Below, piece after piece: positions 7,382 through 16,032 of a stretch of 40,835 nucleotides of DNA. The position numbers and the translations under genes are program-made. Within the stretch, counting starts at the first letter, position 1. Each line of letters starts with the position of its first letter. Under the pieces are notes generated by a model. The model had not been told where the DNA came from, ran no database searches, and worked only from the letters and a program-made list of their open reading frames with translations. Origin of the DNA: Phycisphaerales bacterium (lineage in GTDB: Bacteria > Planctomycetota > Phycisphaerae > Phycisphaerales > UBA1924); contig JAFIFZ010000082.1 of the NCBI GenBank assembly GCA_020831775.1, positions 1 through 40,835 of the forward strand, read 5' to 3'.

Positions 7382-8770
7382 ATGGCATCTCGCGGAAGCA
7401 GCCCTGGGGCGATCATCACCATCGTGATTCTCGGCATCCTGACGGTGACCTTCTTTGTCCTGACGCTGATGTTCTACGCCGAGAAGAACAACCTCGAAGC
7501 CGCGGCGGAAGACGCCGTCCAGTCCCGCGACCGCTTCGTCGCGGGCGGCGAGGTCGACCGGGCGAACGCGATCGCCGATCGGGCGGCTGCGGGCAAGTCG
7601 GTCTTTGCGCACATGGAGGATGTGATCGGGCGTGCCGCCCGCATCGCCGCCGGCTCGCGCGACATCTCGATCAACGATCTCGAGCAGCGCGTGGCGGACC
7701 TGGATCCTGAGCGTGTCGGTCTGCTGCGGATCGCCACCAACCAGCGTGAGCGGATCGCCTCCTTGCAGAGCCAGATCGAAGAGATGCGGGTGCCCGCGGC
7801 CGAAGAGTCCGCACGACTCGCCGCCGCCCGGGCCTTCTTCACCGACGACGCGACCGCTGTCCGTCGCGACGCCGACGGCATCGCCCAGCAGCAGCAGCAG
7901 CTCTCCAGCCAGGTCACCGGCTATTCCGGACGCATCCGCGACGGGATCGAGAGCATCCGGCGCCAGGAAGACGAGACCCGCGTCCGCGTGCAGCAGGTCC
8001 GCGACGAGGCCGAGAACGACAAGGCGACCCTCCGCAACCAGGTCGCCCAGCTCGACGAGCAGATCCTCCGGCTGGAGGACGAGATCCGGCGCCTCCGCGA
8101 CGAGCGCCGCGCCGCGATCATCCGCCCCCGCAACGAGTTCGACCTCGTCGACGGCTCGATCAGTTCCGTCCAGGCCGACCAGCAGGAGGTCACCATCAAC
8201 CTCGGTCGGCGCGACAAGATCGTCCTCGACATGGTCTTCGAGGTCTACGAGAGCGCCGCGGCCATCGCCCCCGACCCCCGCACCGGCGAATACGCCCAGG
8301 GCAAGGCGATGATCCAGGTCATCAATGTCGGCGAGGCCACCTCGACCGCCCGCGTCGTCGAGCGTCGCGGACGCTCCCAGATCTTCAGGGGCGATGTCAT
8401 CGCCAACCCCGTCTACGACCCCCGCAAGCAGTACCGCATGCTGGTCTTCGGCCACTTCGACACCGATGGCGACGGCAGGCCCACCGAGTTCGAGCGCGAC
8501 TCGATCGTCGCCCGCATCCGCGAGTGGGGCGGCGAGGCCATCAACGCCCGCGAGGCCGCAGACCTCACCGGCGACATCGACTTCCTCGTCCTGGGTCAGC
8601 GTCCGACGGTGCCCCCGCAGCCCTCCTCGCAGGCCCCGATCGACATCCAGCTCCAGTGGATCCGCCTGAACGACCAGGCCGACCTCTACGACGAGTTCCA
8701 GCGCAGGGCCGAGGCCGTGGGCATCCCCATCCTCAGCCAGAACCGTCTGAGCACCCTGCTCTACAACTGA
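7382..8770 (+). CDS. Membrane-anchored coiled-coil protein with BRCT-like tail
   Basis: A 462-residue protein with one N-terminal membrane segment (about residues 10-32) and a long, charged, Gln/Arg/Glu-rich coiled coil (about 90-260). Next comes a beta-rich stretch (about 265-345) containing LVDGSISSVQ and INLGRRDKIV, which resembles FlgT C-terminal-like domains. The C-terminal ~110 residues (VFGHFDTDGD, IVARIREWGGEAIN, DIDFLVLGQRP, GIPILSQNRLSTLL) follow the order of conserved blocks in BRCT domains. The orientation suggests an anchor with a large soluble part. GGAG lies upstream of the ATG. No function is established; a structural or envelope role is inference. Confidence 0.7.
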   Translation: MASRGSSPGAIITIVILGILTVTFFVLTLMFYAEKNNLEAAAEDAVQSRDRFVAGGEVDRANAIADRAAAGKSVFAHMEDVIGRAARIAAGSRDISINDLEQRVADLDPERVGLLRIATNQRERIASLQSQIEEMRVPAAEESARLAAARAFFTDDATAVRRDADGIAQQQQQLSSQVTGYSGRIRDGIESIRRQEDETRVRVQQVRDEAENDKATLRNQVAQLDEQILRLEDEIRRLRDERRAAIIRPRNEFDLVDGSISSVQADQQEVTINLGRRDKIVLDMVFEVYESAAAIAPDPRTGEYAQGKAMIQVINVGEATSTARVVERRGRSQIFRGDVIANPVYDPRKQYRMLVFGHFDTDGDGRPTEFERDSIVARIREWGGEAINAREAADLTGDIDFLVLGQRPTVPPQPSSQAPIDIQLQWIRLNDQADLYDEFQRRAEAVGIPILSQNRLSTLLYN

Positions 8771-8799
8771 TCCGATCCAAGACAGACCCGAGCTAAAAG

Positions 8800-8824
8800 G
8801 GGCGGGCCCATCGCGGGCCCGCCC
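8800..8824 (+). terminator. Hairpin between the coiled-coil gene and the acyltransferase gene
   Basis: Perfect 10-bp stem GGGCGGGCCC/GGGCCCGCCC with a 5-nt loop, followed by GTTCT. The T-run is weak and the hairpin ends 5 nt before the next ATG, so it could be a weak terminator or could influence translation of the next gene. Confidence 0.6.
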
Positions 8825-8829
8825 GTTCT

Positions 8830-9966
8830 ATGAAGATCGGAAAGCTCCCATACTGGGCGCAGCTCCCCGCCTATTGGGCGATCCGCGGCGCCATGAGCGC
8901 GCCCCTCCTCGCCGGGCCCGCGCCCTCCCTCCACACCGCAAGGCGCCTCGGTCGCGCCTACGGCGGCGCGAAGTTCAACCGCAAACGCCTCCAGCGAGCT
9001 TCGGACCACCTCGGCATCGCTTTCCCGGAGTGGTCCGTCGACAGGCGCGAGGCCGTCGCCCTCGCGGGCTACGAGCACCTGGCGATGCTCGCGGTCGAGG
9101 TCGCGTTCACCGGGCGACTGCTCACCCCCAGCAACTGGCGGCGCCATGTCGAGTTCGGGGATATCTCTCCCGCCCTGCGCGCCCTCTGCTCGGGCCGCCC
9201 GATGATCCTCATCAGCGGGCACTGCGGCAACTGGGAGGTCCTGGGCTACACCCTCGCCCTGCTCGGCTTCCCCATGCACGCGCTGTACCGGCCCCTTGAC
9301 CTCAAGCCGCTTGACCGCTGGATGCGCGAGACCCGCTCGCGCCGCGGGCTGCGTCTGATCGACAAGTTCGGGGCCGTGCACCTGATGCCGGCGATCATGC
9401 GATCGGGCGAGCCGATCGGCTTCGTCGCCGACCAGAACGGGGGCGACCGGGGGATCTCCGTCCCGTTTTTCGGTCGCCTGGCCAACACCTACAAGTCGAT
9501 CGCGCTGCTGGCGATGCAGTTCGAGGCGGTGGTGATCTGCGGGCAGGCCCGCCGCATCGGCTGGCACGAGCCGGGCGTGCAGGGCCCCGGCGACGGGCTG
9601 GACCACGCCTCCCGTGCACGCGCCCACGACGAGTCGGAGGGCTTCCGCTTCGTCGTCGAGCTCGACGACATCTTCGGCCCCGAGGACTACCTCGCCCAGC
9701 CCGACCCGATCTACTACCTCAGCGCCAGGTACAGAAGATCGATCGAGCGGATGATCCGGCGGGCCCCGAGCGACTACCTTTGGATGCACCGCTCGTGGCG
9801 AAGCCGCCCGGCGCACGAACGCCTGAACAAGCCCTTCCCCGACAAGCTCCGCGAGAAGCTCCGCTCGCTGCCCTGGATGACCGACGCCGAGCTCGAAAGC
9901 CTCGTCGACCGCAGCGACCGCGACCGGGCCCTGCTGGCCGAACTCGGCATGACACGCCTGCCCTGA
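8830..9966 (+). CDS. LpxL/HtrB-like lysophospholipid acyltransferase
   Basis: A 378-residue member of the lipid A biosynthesis acyltransferase family, which transfers an acyl chain from acyl-ACP to lipid A precursors or related lysolipids at the inner membrane. The catalytic H-x4-E motif is seen as HCGNWE at 131-136, followed by the family block FVADQNGGDRG and VPFFGR. An R-rich C-terminal WMHRSWRSRP matches the conserved 'W-x-H-R-W' region. The protein is somewhat longer than E. coli LpxL (306 aa). The ATG at 8830 lies directly behind a stable hairpin with no ribosome site; ATG at 8893 (MSAPLL) is an alternative start. The exact lipid substrate is not known. Confidence 0.85.
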   Translation: MKIGKLPYWAQLPAYWAIRGAMSAPLLAGPAPSLHTARRLGRAYGGAKFNRKRLQRASDHLGIAFPEWSVDRREAVALAGYEHLAMLAVEVAFTGRLLTPSNWRRHVEFGDISPALRALCSGRPMILISGHCGNWEVLGYTLALLGFPMHALYRPLDLKPLDRWMRETRSRRGLRLIDKFGAVHLMPAIMRSGEPIGFVADQNGGDRGISVPFFGRLANTYKSIALLAMQFEAVVICGQARRIGWHEPGVQGPGDGLDHASRARAHDESEGFRFVVELDDIFGPEDYLAQPDPIYYLSARYRRSIERMIRRAPSDYLWMHRSWRSRPAHERLNKPFPDKLREKLRSLPWMTDAELESLVDRSDRDRALLAELGMTRLP

Positions 9967-10062
9967 TCGCCGGACGATGAGCCCCGCGGCTTGCTCGGGC
10001 GGGCCCGGCCGGGTTCAATCCCCCGCAAACGCGGAGCCCCGCAACCAAGGAGACCCAAGACC

Positions 10063-10461
10063 ATGTCCGACAACCAAGGCCGCCTGGCGGGGACCCGTGT
10101 GCTCATCGTCGACGACGACCACGATGTCCAGGAATCGATGAATGTCGCCTTCATGGCCGAGGGCGCCGAGACCATGACCGTCTCGGACGGCAACGCCGCC
10201 GTCGCCGCCTGCCTCGAACACGAGCCCGACCTGGTCATCCTCGATGTGATGCTGCCCGGTCGCAGCGGCTTTCTCGCCCTGGAAAAGATCAAGGGCAGAG
10301 AGAACAGCCCGCTGGTGATCATGGTCACCGCCAACGAGGGCAAGCGCCACAAGGCCTACGCCGAGTCGCTCGGGGTGGACCGGTACCTCTTCAAGCCCGT
10401 GCCCCTCGAAACGCTGCTCAACGCCGCGGTCGAGCTCATCGAGAGCGATTCGTCGGACTGA
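10063..10461 (+). CDS. Single-domain response regulator (CheY-like receiver)
   Basis: A 132-residue receiver domain with no output domain. The acidic pocket is D17-D19 (VDDDH), the phosphoacceptor is D61 (ILDVMLPG), the switch Thr is T89 (MVTANEGK) and the conserved Lys is K111 (FKPVP). It should receive phosphate from a histidine kinase and signal by protein contact; no kinase is encoded nearby. The start has AAGGAG about 10 nt upstream; an in-frame extension to 9991 lacks receiver-fold sequence. The small gene at 10507 follows after 45 nt and may be co-transcribed. Confidence 0.92.
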   Translation: MSDNQGRLAGTRVLIVDDDHDVQESMNVAFMAEGAETMTVSDGNAAVAACLEHEPDLVILDVMLPGRSGFLALEKIKGRENSPLVIMVTANEGKRHKAYAESLGVDRYLFKPVPLETLLNAAVELIESDSSD

Positions 10462-10506
10462 CCACCACGCAACTTGCTCGATCTGTCTAAGGCTCCGGGA
10501 GCACCC

Positions 10507-10824
10507 GTGTCCAGTCGACGCACCCTTGTCCTGCAACGCCCCGGCGACGAGCCCGGCTCGCTGATGTCACTCGGCTCGATGCGCGAGGTCCAAGAGCTCT
10601 TCGCGGGGTTCAACACCGCGACCGACGGCACCGAGCCGAGCTCCGGCATCGTCGTCCTCCACGGCCCCGGCTTTGTCGCCGAGATCGCGACCTTCTCGGA
10701 CCAGATCAATCAGGTGATGATCCATGTGAAAGAGCAGGACATCGCCTTTGCCGTGCTCTGGCGCCTCTGCCAGAAGGCCGGCTGGAAGATGCTCGACCCC
10801 GACACGGGGCAGCTCTTCGGCTGA
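10507..10824 (+). CDS. Conserved-looking small protein of unknown function
   Basis: A 105-residue soluble protein. It shows a basic N-terminus (SSRRTLVLQRPGDEPG), a central helix (MREVQELFAGFN) and a C-terminal half with alternating strands and a helix (QDIAFAVLWRLCQKAGWKML). GTG at 10507 is chosen because GGGAG lies 5 nt upstream; TTG at 10474 in the same frame is less likely. It directly follows the response regulator gene and converges with the small membrane protein gene. I do not recognise the family. Confidence 0.6.
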   Translation: MSSRRTLVLQRPGDEPGSLMSLGSMREVQELFAGFNTATDGTEPSSGIVVLHGPGFVAEIATFSDQINQVMIHVKEQDIAFAVLWRLCQKAGWKMLDPDTGQLFG

Positions 10825-10834
10825 CGCCTGGTTT

Positions 10835-11074
10835 TCAGCAATCTTCGCTGTCGCGGGCCTTGAGCAGGCGTTCGCCCTGTTCGGGCGTCATCGAGCCCTC
10901 GGCGATGTACGCCGCGATCTCACGCCGTGTCCGCTCCCGGGTGATCGAGCGGACGATCGACGAGAGGCATCCCATCACGATCGCGGTGATCGCGATCGTC
11001 CCAACCATCAACCAGAAGAAGATCGACGGCTGCAGCAACTGTTCGATGATGGAGGATTGGGCGATCTCGTTCAT
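10835..11074 (-). CDS. Small membrane protein with SHOCT-like tail
   Basis: A 79-residue protein with one membrane segment (about residues 18-40, IFFWLMVGTIAITAIVMG), a basic linker (RSITRERTRREIAAYIAEG) and a C-terminal helix SMTPEQGERLLKAR. That helix resembles the SHOCT motif, often found at the ends of small membrane or regulatory proteins. It is coded convergently with the preceding gene, 10 nt apart. Codon use fits a real gene. Function unknown. Confidence 0.65.
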   Translation of the reverse strand: MNEIAQSSIIEQLLQPSIFFWLMVGTIAITAIVMGCLSSIVRSITRERTRREIAAYIAEGSMTPEQGERLLKARDSEDC

Positions 11075-11224
11075 GGCTCTGCCCCGCTTGCGGCAATCTC
11101 TCTGACCGGCGTCCGCGTGAACGCCCGGGATCCCGCCGGGCCGCCCCTCTTTGCTGGGAGCCCGGCCGGTCCGATTTCACGCCGGAGACGCGCCGACAGA
11201 GGATCCTGCGCCCAGAATACCCTC

Positions 11225-12028
11225 GTGGAGCACACAGCGGAACCAGATCCGCGGGAAGGCGGCCCAGAGGCTCGGCGGAGCGCCCCGCCTCTGACGCAGG
11301 CCGAACACGACCTGGCCTCCAATCTCCTGAGGCTCTACCAGGGCGGCGCCTTCCCCATGGCCGACCCGGAAACGGGCGAAGTGGGGATCTTCCGCACCCA
11401 CCGGCGGGCCGTGATCCCCGTTCTGCTGGAGGGCGACCCCCCTTCGGCGACCATCCCGGGCCACCACCCCGTCGCCGGCCGCACCCTCCACATCCCAAAG
11501 CGCCTCGCGAGGACCGTCCGATCCGGAAAGTTCCATGTCACGCGCGACGCGGCCTTTCCCAGCGTCGTCGCGGGGTGCGCCGCCCCACGCGTGCCCCGCA
11601 TGGGTTCAGAGTCCGTCAGCGCCGACACATGGATCGACGAGGAACTGGCCGCCTGCTACGAGATCCTCCACCGCGCCGGGCACGCCCACAGCGTCGAGGC
11701 GTGGCTGCCGCCCGACGCCGGCGACGCGCGCAGGGCCGGCGCTTTCGACCCCGAGCGTTGGCGCCTCGTCGCCGGGATCTTCGGCGTCTGCGTCGGCCGT
11801 GTCTTCTGCGCCGAGAGCAAGTTCCACGACACGGCCGTCGGCGCCTCGCGCGACGCGAGCAAGGTCGTCCTCGTCGAGCTCGCCCTGCACCTGCGCCGGC
11901 GCGGCTTCGACCTCATCGACACCCAACTCGTCAACCCGCACCTGGAACAGTTCGGCTGCTTCGAGATCGAAGCCGGCGAGTACGACAGCCTGCTGGCCGA
12001 CAGCCTCCGCAGGCCGGCGAGTTGGTGA
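11225..12028 (+). CDS. aat: Leucyl/phenylalanyl-tRNA--protein transferase
   Basis: A 267-residue Aat. It transfers Leu or Phe from charged tRNA to proteins with N-terminal Arg or Lys, marking them for ClpS/ClpAP degradation (bacterial N-end rule). Recognisable blocks are YQGGAFPM and HRRAVIP near the N-terminus, the central TWIDEELAACYEILH and GHAHSVEAW, then VFCAESKFH, ASKVVLVELALHL and LIDTQLVNPHLEQFG. It is about 30 residues longer than the E. coli enzyme because of an N-terminal extension. GTG at 11225 is the most upstream plausible start; a TACCCT box lies at 11218-11223, so the real start may be further in. thrC begins 39 nt downstream with its own box. Confidence 0.93.
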   Translation: MEHTAEPDPREGGPEARRSAPPLTQAEHDLASNLLRLYQGGAFPMADPETGEVGIFRTHRRAVIPVLLEGDPPSATIPGHHPVAGRTLHIPKRLARTVRSGKFHVTRDAAFPSVVAGCAAPRVPRMGSESVSADTWIDEELAACYEILHRAGHAHSVEAWLPPDAGDARRAGAFDPERWRLVAGIFGVCVGRVFCAESKFHDTAVGASRDASKVVLVELALHLRRRGFDLIDTQLVNPHLEQFGCFEIEAGEYDSLLADSLRRPASW

Positions 12029-12055
12029 AGACCCAACGCGATCGACCACCACGGA

Positions 12056-12061
12056 TACCAT
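12056..12061 (+). promoter_or_regulatory. Leaderless-type -10 box of thrC
   Basis: TACCAT ends 6 nt before the ATG at 12068. There is no Shine-Dalgarno and no clear -35 element. Confidence 0.45.
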
Positions 12062-12067
12062 CGCCCC

Positions 12068-13543
12068 ATGCCGGCAGCCAGCGAACATCCACGCCAGAAA
12101 ACCGAAGCGAGGCAGGAGTGCATCAACCCCGCCTGCCGCGAGGTGTTCGCAGTCGACGAGGTGCTCGTCGCCTGCCCGCGCTGCGGCGAGCAGCTCGATG
12201 TCCGCTACGACTGGTCGGGGCCGCTCTCGTGGGAGACGCTGGGTCAGCGCAGCTCGACGCGGGGTGATCGCCCCGCCGCGGGGGCTCGGGGCCAGACGCC
12301 CGCCGCCCTTGATTTCTCGGGGGTCTGGCGCTTCAGAGACCTTCTGCCCTTTTACAAGGACGAGGGCGACATCGTCACCATCGGCGAGGGGCGGACGAAC
12401 CTGCAGCGGGCCGACGCGATCGCGGAGCTGATCGGCCTGAAGGCTGGCGGGCTGTTTTTGCAGTACGAGGGGTTCAACCCGTCGGGCTCGTTCAAGGACA
12501 ACGGGATGGCCGCGGGGTTTACCCATGCGCGGATGGTCGGGGCTGAGCGGGTCGCCTGCGCCAGCACGGGCAACACATCGGCGAGCCTGGGGATGTTCGC
12601 CGCGCTCACCGGCACGCCCTGCTCCGTCTTCATCGGCTCCGGCAAGATCGCCTACGGCAAGCTGAGCCAGGCCCTCGAACACGGCGCCCGCACGCTCCAG
12701 GTCGCCGGCGACTTCGACGCCTGCCTCGCCCGCGTGCGCGAGATCGCGACCGACCGCCCCGACCTCGGCGTCTACCTGATGAACTCGGTCAACCCCTTCC
12801 GCCTCGAAGGCCAGAAGACGATCATGTACCGCGTGCTGGAGGGGCTCGGCTGGCGCGTGCCCGACTGGGTCGTCGTGCCCGGCGGCAACCTCGGCAACTG
12901 CTCCGCCTTCGCCAAGGCGTTTATGGAGCTGCGCGAGCTGGGCATGGTCGATCGCGTGCCGAGGCTGGCGGTCGTGAATGCGACGGGCGCGCGCACGCTC
13001 GACCGCGTGCACAACGACCTCGGCCTGCGCTGGAACGATGGCGAGTATGACCGCGACGCCGTCCGCGCCGAGTACGCCCGCATGGACGAAGCGGGCGAGC
13101 GGGCGAAGACCGTCGCCAGCGCCATCGAGATCAATCGACCCGTCAACCTGCCCAAGGCGATGCGGGCGCTGGAATACATGAACGGCGTCGTGCTCAGCGT
13201 CGACGACCACTGCATCATGGAGCACAAGGCGCTCGTCGGCCGTCATGGCTTCGGGTGCGAGCCCGCATCGGCCGCGAGTGTCGCCGGGGCACGACGCCTC
13301 ATCGAACGCGGCGTCATCGACCCCGAAGAAACGGTCGCGTGTGTGCTCACCGGTCATCTGCTCAAAGACCCCGACGCGACGGTCGCGTACCACACCGGCG
13401 TCGAGCGCGAGAAGATCCAAGCCGCGACGGCGAAGGTGATGCAAGAGCACGGGCGCTTCGCGATCCCGACGGGCATGGTCAGCAACCGCCCGATCCCCGT
13501 CGCCGATGATCTCGATTCGATCCTCAAGGCGATGGGGCTCTAG
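12068..13543 (+). CDS. thrC: Threonine synthase
   Basis: A 491-residue PLP enzyme that converts O-phospho-L-homoserine to L-threonine. An N-terminal zinc-ribbon-like motif has C18, C23, C36 and C39 (CINPAC, CPRCG). The PLP lysine is K143 in NPSGSFKDNGM, followed by the ASTGNTSAS phosphate/substrate loop (about 165-173) and the glycine-rich PGGNLGN cofactor loop. The C-terminal half includes GFGCEPASAAS and VLTGHLLKDP, typical of threonine synthases. It is cytoplasmic. It lies just behind aat but appears to have its own promoter. Assignment is firm. Confidence 0.95.
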   Translation: MPAASEHPRQKTEARQECINPACREVFAVDEVLVACPRCGEQLDVRYDWSGPLSWETLGQRSSTRGDRPAAGARGQTPAALDFSGVWRFRDLLPFYKDEGDIVTIGEGRTNLQRADAIAELIGLKAGGLFLQYEGFNPSGSFKDNGMAAGFTHARMVGAERVACASTGNTSASLGMFAALTGTPCSVFIGSGKIAYGKLSQALEHGARTLQVAGDFDACLARVREIATDRPDLGVYLMNSVNPFRLEGQKTIMYRVLEGLGWRVPDWVVVPGGNLGNCSAFAKAFMELRELGMVDRVPRLAVVNATGARTLDRVHNDLGLRWNDGEYDRDAVRAEYARMDEAGERAKTVASAIEINRPVNLPKAMRALEYMNGVVLSVDDHCIMEHKALVGRHGFGCEPASAASVAGARRLIERGVIDPEETVACVLTGHLLKDPDATVAYHTGVEREKIQAATAKVMQEHGRFAIPTGMVSNRPIPVADDLDSILKAMGL

Positions 13544-13580
13544 GGGATTTCTGTGCGGCACAGATCTCCTGCAAAAAAAC

Positions 13581-13608
13581 AGCCGGCGACGCTTTCGCGC
13601 CGCCGGCT
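13581..13608 (-). terminator. Terminator of the HAF-repeat protein gene
   Basis: On the minus strand a 12-bp GC-rich stem (AGCCGGCGGCGC/GCGTCGCCGGCT, one G-U pair) is closed by a GAAA tetraloop and followed by a run of seven T. It may also act weakly on thrC transcripts from the other side. Confidence 0.88.
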
Positions 13609-13629
13609 CTGCTCCCGTTCATGGGTTGA

Positions 13630-15039
13630 TCAGTTGTCGCCGTCGCGGCCGAGGAGCTGCAGTGCGATCTCGAGGTCGTTGAGGGTTACCTTGCCGTCGA
13701 GGTCGAGGTCGGCGTCGAGTTCGCCTCTGGTGAACGCCTCGAAGAAGGCCTGGATGTCCAGCTCGCCGTCGGGGCCCCAGACGCCCGTCGCGCCCAGCGA
13801 GCGAGGTCCGGTCCCGAGCGTCGGCCTGCGCATCGGCACGAGGAGGAAGGCCCGGCGCTGCGCCTGCGCCGCGTTGCTTGCGCGATGCAGCCCGTAGCCG
13901 GCGATGTAGCCCCGGTTGTTCACGGCGGTCGCGGCCTGCAGGCGCCAGCCGGCGTTCGGCGCGATCAGGTCGTTCAGGTCGACCATCCGCCCGTTGCGCC
14001 ACAGGAAGGCGCGGGTCGTCATCTCGCCGCTGGCGTGGTCGAGCTCGCCCGAGCGGCCGACCACCATGCCGCGGTCGTTGACGCCCATCGCCTCGGAGAA
14101 GTTGTCGGTGTTGGCCAACCGTCCGAGCTCGCGCACCGTCAGGGCGTTGGGTGACCAGAGCACAGCTTCGACATCGCGCGGCCGAATCACCGGCAGCACC
14201 GATGGGCCCTCTTCAGAGGCGCCGACGATGACATTCGTCTCGCTCACCGCGTTTGCCCACGAGTCGGAGCTCGGCGAGATCCCCGTCAGACGCATCAGCT
14301 CGCCGGTGAAGGCGTGCCCGACGAACCCGATCCGCTGCGGATCACGCGTCGAGTTCGGTGGCTCAGACAGCTCGCTCCAGCCGACGACCGAGCCCCCGCG
14401 GTTGATGTCGTTCGCCTCGCTGTTGCGCCCGCCCAGCGTGCCGAGGTCGCGCAGGCGCCCGTCGAAGAAGACGAACGCGTGCCGATGCTGCGCGTTGCCG
14501 GTCTCGCTCCAGCCGACGACCATGCCCGGCTGGTTCACGCCCAGGGCCGCGTTCTGTCGCCCGCCCAGCGTGGGGATCGTCGAGAGGGGCCTGTCGCCGG
14601 TTCTGGCGAACGCGCGCAGGGGTTGGTCGGGCCCGCGCCTCGCCGCGCCGACGGTCGTGCCCAGGTCATTGATGTCAGAGGCGAAACCCGAGCCAGCAAA
14701 GCGGGGCAGCACGGGCGCGATCCCGTCGCTTCTGGTCCACACGAACGGGACCATCCGCCGATCGGTCGCGCTGGGCGAGGGCGCTTGGGCGGCGCCGACG
14801 ACCATCGCCCGATCGTTCATGCCCATCGCGTGCGAGATGCCCCGCTCCGAGCCCGTCAGCGTGCCAAGGTCGATCACCCGATAGACGACCGAGGGCCCGG
14901 GGTTCGGGCGGTTCGGGCCGGGCCGGTCGGTCAGTGGCTGGGCGGTGGCGGCGGTCGCCGCAACGAGCAGCCCCGCGGCTGCGCACGCAAAGCGCCGCCG
15001 CACCGATCGATGTCCGTGCCGGATCGCTGAAGTCGTCAT
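13630..15039 (-). CDS. Secreted HAF-repeat protein with EF-hand-like C-terminus
   Basis: A 469-residue exported protein. A basic signal peptide (MTTSAIRHGHRSVRRRFACAAAGLL, cleaved near TAATAQ) precedes at least six repeats of the HAF type, such as RDLGTLGGRNSEANDINRGG and GMVVGRSGELDHASG. Each combines a 'DLGTLGG' strand, a 'A-x-x-(I/V)N' strand and an 'VVG-x-(S/A)' strand, consistent with a beta-propeller. The C-terminus carries an EF-hand-like loop (DADLDLDGKVTLND) but ends LLGRDGDN, without the Gly-Cys seen in other secreted proteins here. The start at 15039 has GGAGGA 8 nt upstream. Function unknown. Confidence 0.82.
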   Translation of the reverse strand: MTTSAIRHGHRSVRRRFACAAAGLLVAATAATAQPLTDRPGPNRPNPGPSVVYRVIDLGTLTGSERGISHAMGMNDRAMVVGAAQAPSPSATDRRMVPFVWTRSDGIAPVLPRFAGSGFASDINDLGTTVGAARRGPDQPLRAFARTGDRPLSTIPTLGGRQNAALGVNQPGMVVGWSETGNAQHRHAFVFFDGRLRDLGTLGGRNSEANDINRGGSVVGWSELSEPPNSTRDPQRIGFVGHAFTGELMRLTGISPSSDSWANAVSETNVIVGASEEGPSVLPVIRPRDVEAVLWSPNALTVRELGRLANTDNFSEAMGVNDRGMVVGRSGELDHASGEMTTRAFLWRNGRMVDLNDLIAPNAGWRLQAATAVNNRGYIAGYGLHRASNAAQAQRRAFLLVPMRRPTLGTGPRSLGATGVWGPDGELDIQAFFEAFTRGELDADLDLDGKVTLNDLEIALQLLGRDGDN

Positions 15040-15215
15040 GATGTGTTCCTCCAAAACCGCGCAGCCGCGCCGTCGAGAAGCGACGGGTCGCGTGCGTTTC
15101 CACTCCGGAGCTCGGGTGACGGACCGAGCCCCACCCTTGCCTCCAGTATGACGCAAGGACCGGAAACAGAGTGCACCCAATCCGGAAAAATCCGCACAAT
15201 CAGGGGGTTATTTGG

Positions 15216-15977
15216 TCAGCGATAGGACTCTGGATCGGTCGACCACCCCGCCTCGGCCATCAGCTCGCGCACAAACCCGTCGTTGAGGTAGACCGCCGCG
15301 GCCCCATCGGGCAGGGCGAACTTCTTCTCCGACACCACCTCGTCGGGCCGCTCCTTGCTGAGTTCGGCCGACGAGGCGTGGTAGTTCGATCGCTGATACT
15401 CCAGCGCCCGCTTCACATCCGCGTCGGTGTAGCGCCAGCCCCACGCGTCCCAGATGCGCTTGAAAAACCCCTCCGGGTCGTGGCGCAGGTCTTCGTAGCG
15501 GAGGCGGTGGGGCGAGTCGAGCCAGCGCCGGGCCACCAGCTTGAACCGGTGCAGGTCGTGGTCGGTGCTGATGGCCTTGAACCAACCCCGCGCGTACAGG
15601 CTGTTCAGCCGCAGCAGCGGGTTGCGCAGCAGGAAGACATGGCGGTGGTCCTTCAGCGCGACTTCGAACTCCTCGGGCTTGATCGAGTCGTGCGGGTGCT
15701 TCATCACCACGCGCCCCGCCCGCCCGGCGATCTTGTCGAACACGCGCGTCGCCAGCTTCACCACCTCCGGCGTCAGGTGCTCGCCGACATCCCAGTACAG
15801 CTTGCGAAGCTCATCCTGCTCGGGCGGGTAGTTGTAAGGCGGGCCGGTGCGGTCCCACGGGCCGAAGACCTCGTCGGCCACGGGCACGCTCCAGGGCGCC
15901 GCGGCCCCGTACGCCGCCACGGAAGACCCGCAACGCGCCAGCGAAAAGATCCAGCAGACCTGGGCGTGTCGGGCCAT
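15216..15977 (-). CDS. Sulfotransferase-like P-loop protein, copy 1
   Basis: A 253-residue protein resembling PAPS-dependent sulfotransferases. The candidate 5'-phosphosulfate loop is LARCGSS at 13-19, and the candidate 3'-phosphate-binding segment is LLRNPLLRLNSL in the middle. WDAWGW and the C-terminal YLNDGFVRELMAEAGW are shared with the adjacent paralog. Both copies are exactly 253 residues and lie 55 nt apart. ATG at 15977 is chosen because it aligns with the paralog's start and has AAAGGA 11 nt upstream; ATG at 15989 is possible. The acceptor is unknown; a role in sulfating a surface glycan or small molecule is inference. Confidence 0.72.
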   Translation of the reverse strand: MARHAQVCWIFSLARCGSSVAAYGAAAPWSVPVADEVFGPWDRTGPPYNYPPEQDELRKLYWDVGEHLTPEVVKLATRVFDKIAGRAGRVVMKHPHDSIKPEEFEVALKDHRHVFLLRNPLLRLNSLYARGWFKAISTDHDLHRFKLVARRWLDSPHRLRYEDLRHDPEGFFKRIWDAWGWRYTDADVKRALEYQRSNYHASSAELSKERPDEVVSEKKFALPDGAAAVYLNDGFVRELMAEAGWSTDPESYR

Positions 15978-16032
15978 CGTCGCGATCATCCTTTCAGCGG
16001 GGGCCGGCGCAGATGGCTGGGCCCCGTCAAGG

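Noticed and set aside
7052-8455. 467-codon open frame on the minus strand
   Set aside because: Antisense to the coiled-coil protein; repetitive composition mirrors that gene.
11606-13561. 651-codon open frame on the minus strand
   Set aside because: It lies antisense to aat and thrC, which have clear family motifs. Long antisense frames are expected at this high GC content.
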